From Anaerolineales bacterium (GTDB lineage: Bacteria > Chloroflexota > Anaerolineae > Anaerolineales > Villigracilaceae): 58,103 bases of DNA. Position 1 is the first letter of the stretch. Each line of letters starts with the position of its first letter. This document shows, in pieces, positions 57,480 through 58,103 of this stretch. The DNA lies in the NCBI GenBank assembly GCA_014379595.1, contig JACMLM010000004.1:1-58103 (forward strand). Reading direction: 5' to 3'. The notes under the pieces are model-generated. The model ran no database searches, was not told the DNA's origin, and was given only the letters and a program-made list of their open reading frames with translations. Made by a program: the position numbers and the translations under genes.

Positions 57480-58034
57480 ATGAAAAAAATCTCCAAAATT
57501 CTTATTCCGATGCTGGTGCTTGCCACTCTGCTGGTCAGTGCTTGCGCTGGGGCCGTTGCCCCTGTCGACACTGCAGGCGGAAGCAAGGTGAAAGCTGCTC
57601 CTATTCAATTTACAGGCGTGATCGAAGTTATGGACGGAAACAAGTGGACAGTGGGCGGGCAGGTGATCACAGTTAGTCCTTCTTTGACGGGCGACGGTCC
57701 TTTCAATCTTGGTGATACCATCAAAGTGGAAGTGGAAGTTCAGGAGGATGGCTCCCTGGTTGTGACTCGCGTTGAAGCCTCGGCTACCGATGACAATTCG
57801 AATGATGCCAACAGCAACGATGCTAATTCGAACGATGTCAACAGCAATGATGATAACTCTAATGATGTCAATAGCAACGACGATAATTCCAATGATGACA
57901 ACGGAAACGACGACAATTCCAATGACGATAATGGAAACGATGACACTTCCAACGATGATGACTCCAATGATGACAATGGAAATGACGACAATTCTGGCGG
58001 CGGCGGTGATGACGATAACAGTAACGATGACTAA
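57480..58034 (+). CDS. Lipoprotein with a DUF5666-like domain and Asn/Asp-repeat tail
   Basis: A 184-residue lipoprotein (signal MKKISKILIPMLVLATLLVSAC, Cys22). Residues about 42-100 form a small OB-like domain (QFTGVIEVMDGNKWTVGGQVI, GDTIKVEVEVQEDGSLVV) resembling DUF5666. The remaining about 80 residues are almost only Asn, Asp and Ser in units such as DDNSND, then a GGGGDDD break and NSNDD end. The tail is highly acidic. GAGG lies upstream (AAGAGGTAATAAA). The repeated 15- or 18-nt DNA units may vary in number. A hairpin follows within 31 nt. Confidence 0.82.
   Translation: MKKISKILIPMLVLATLLVSACAGAVAPVDTAGGSKVKAAPIQFTGVIEVMDGNKWTVGGQVITVSPSLTGDGPFNLGDTIKVEVEVQEDGSLVVTRVEASATDDNSNDANSNDANSNDVNSNDDNSNDVNSNDDNSNDDNGNDDNSNDDNGNDDTSNDDDSNDDNGNDDNSGGGGDDDNSNDD
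57784..58031 (+). repeat. Short in-frame repeats coding for Asn/Asp-rich tail
   Basis: A run of imperfect 9-, 15- and 18-nt units with the pattern AA(C/T)GATGA(C/T)AA, coding for DDNSND-like units. Synonymous changes break up the units, so the amino-acid pattern is conserved better than the DNA pattern. Confidence 0.7.
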
Positions 58035-58065
58035 TCATCAAGCCAGTATTAGCAAATGATTTTAT

Positions 58066-58101
58066 GGGTCGTCTGGAACCTTCGAAGGTTACAGACGACC
58101 C
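58066..58101 (+). terminator. Hairpin terminator after the Asn/Asp-repeat lipoprotein
   Basis: GGGTCGTCTG (58066-58075) pairs with CAGACGACCC, with one unpaired position, and the interior AACCTTCGAAGGTT is itself a palindrome. It starts 31 nt after the stop. The window ends two bases later, so the T-run cannot be seen. Confidence 0.65.
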
Positions 58102-58103
58102 AA

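Noticed and set aside
57740-57991. Open minus-strand frame rich in Ser/Leu, opposite the Asn/Asp-repeat tail
   Set aside because: It is a by-product of the repeated codons on the plus strand; no start signal and low-complexity content.
57784-58031. CRISPR array
   Set aside because: The repeats are coding, short, contiguous and without spacers of constant length.

Overview
The window reads as a chromosomal segment of a bacterium of the phylum Chloroflexota, most like class Anaerolineae. This is inferred from gene content, not from a marker search. The signs are: an rpsF-ssb-rpsR operon; many lipoproteins and one-pass surface proteins with Pro/Thr-rich linkers; a Flp-type pilin; a membrane-anchored helix-hairpin-helix protein followed by an SH3 protein; and a mitochondrial-type citrate synthase and eukaryote-type deoxyribose-phosphate aldolase in a bacterial setting. 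Base composition is moderate (mid-40s percent GC by eye). I see no tRNA, rRNA, CRISPR array, transposase or prophage gene. The coding density is high and both strands are used.

Layout. 1-1.0 kb: 3' part of rpsR, then ssb and rpsF (minus). 1.1-6.6 kb: PHP phosphoesterase, secG, an orphan peptide-type solute-binding lipoprotein-like protein, an M20 dipeptidase and a DUF1385 membrane protein. 6.7-10.6 kb (minus): lipoprotein, histidine kinase and response regulator, a zinc-less quinone reductase, and a Gly/His/Tyr-rich membrane protein. 10.9-14.3 kb: thioredoxin reductase, malate dehydrogenase and citrate synthase. 14.4-17.4 kb (minus): small protein, oligopeptidase B, DinB-like protein. 17.6 kb: deoC. 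18.6-22.1 kb: accessory genes (duplicated small membrane proteins around an esterase-like lipoprotein, a Rid protein, a cupin, a YdeI protein). 22.2-26.5 kb (minus): a WYL regulator, a NIPSNAP protein, three tandem DUF1579 paralogs and a DMT exporter. 26.6-29.5 kb: 2H phosphoesterase and a two-domain ALDH16-type aldehyde dehydrogenase. 29.6-31.5 kb: zinc-ribbon TPR protein and a pilin-like fusion. 31.5-34.2 kb: methyltransferase, SDR, YdeI protein, Stf0 sulfotransferase. 34.3-37.2 kb: FtsH, a YdeI remnant, a short cis-prenyltransferase. 37.3-43.1 kb: DUF72, HhH and SH3 proteins, SnoaL and GMC oxidoreductase pair, gamma-glutamyltransferase. 43.1-46.4 kb (minus): lipoprotein, 3-hydroxyacyl-CoA dehydrogenase, DinB, thiolase. 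46.5-58.1 kb: truncated hemoglobin, a GT39-like membrane enzyme, a DUF3048 lipoprotein with an inserted SdrD_B-like domain, HIT and HEAT proteins, xseA-xseB, divergent PAP2, murJ, a PLD-family lipoprotein and an Asn/Asp-repeat lipoprotein.

How the genes fit together. Central carbon genes (mdh, citrate synthase, thiolase, hydroxyacyl-CoA dehydrogenase) sit beside deoxyribose degradation candidates (deoC, and an aldehyde dehydrogenase that could use its acetaldehyde product). Translation and replication upkeep is represented by rpsF, ssb, rpsR and xseAB. Envelope functions are secG, murJ, ftsH and several lipoproteins.

The least explained parts are: the WYL/NIPSNAP/DUF1579 cassette, where a 39-bp putative control element is duplicated upstream of two of three paralogs; a set of genes that look leaderless (a -10 box about 7 nt before the ATG and no Shine-Dalgarno); and several different long inverted-repeat elements in intergenic spaces.
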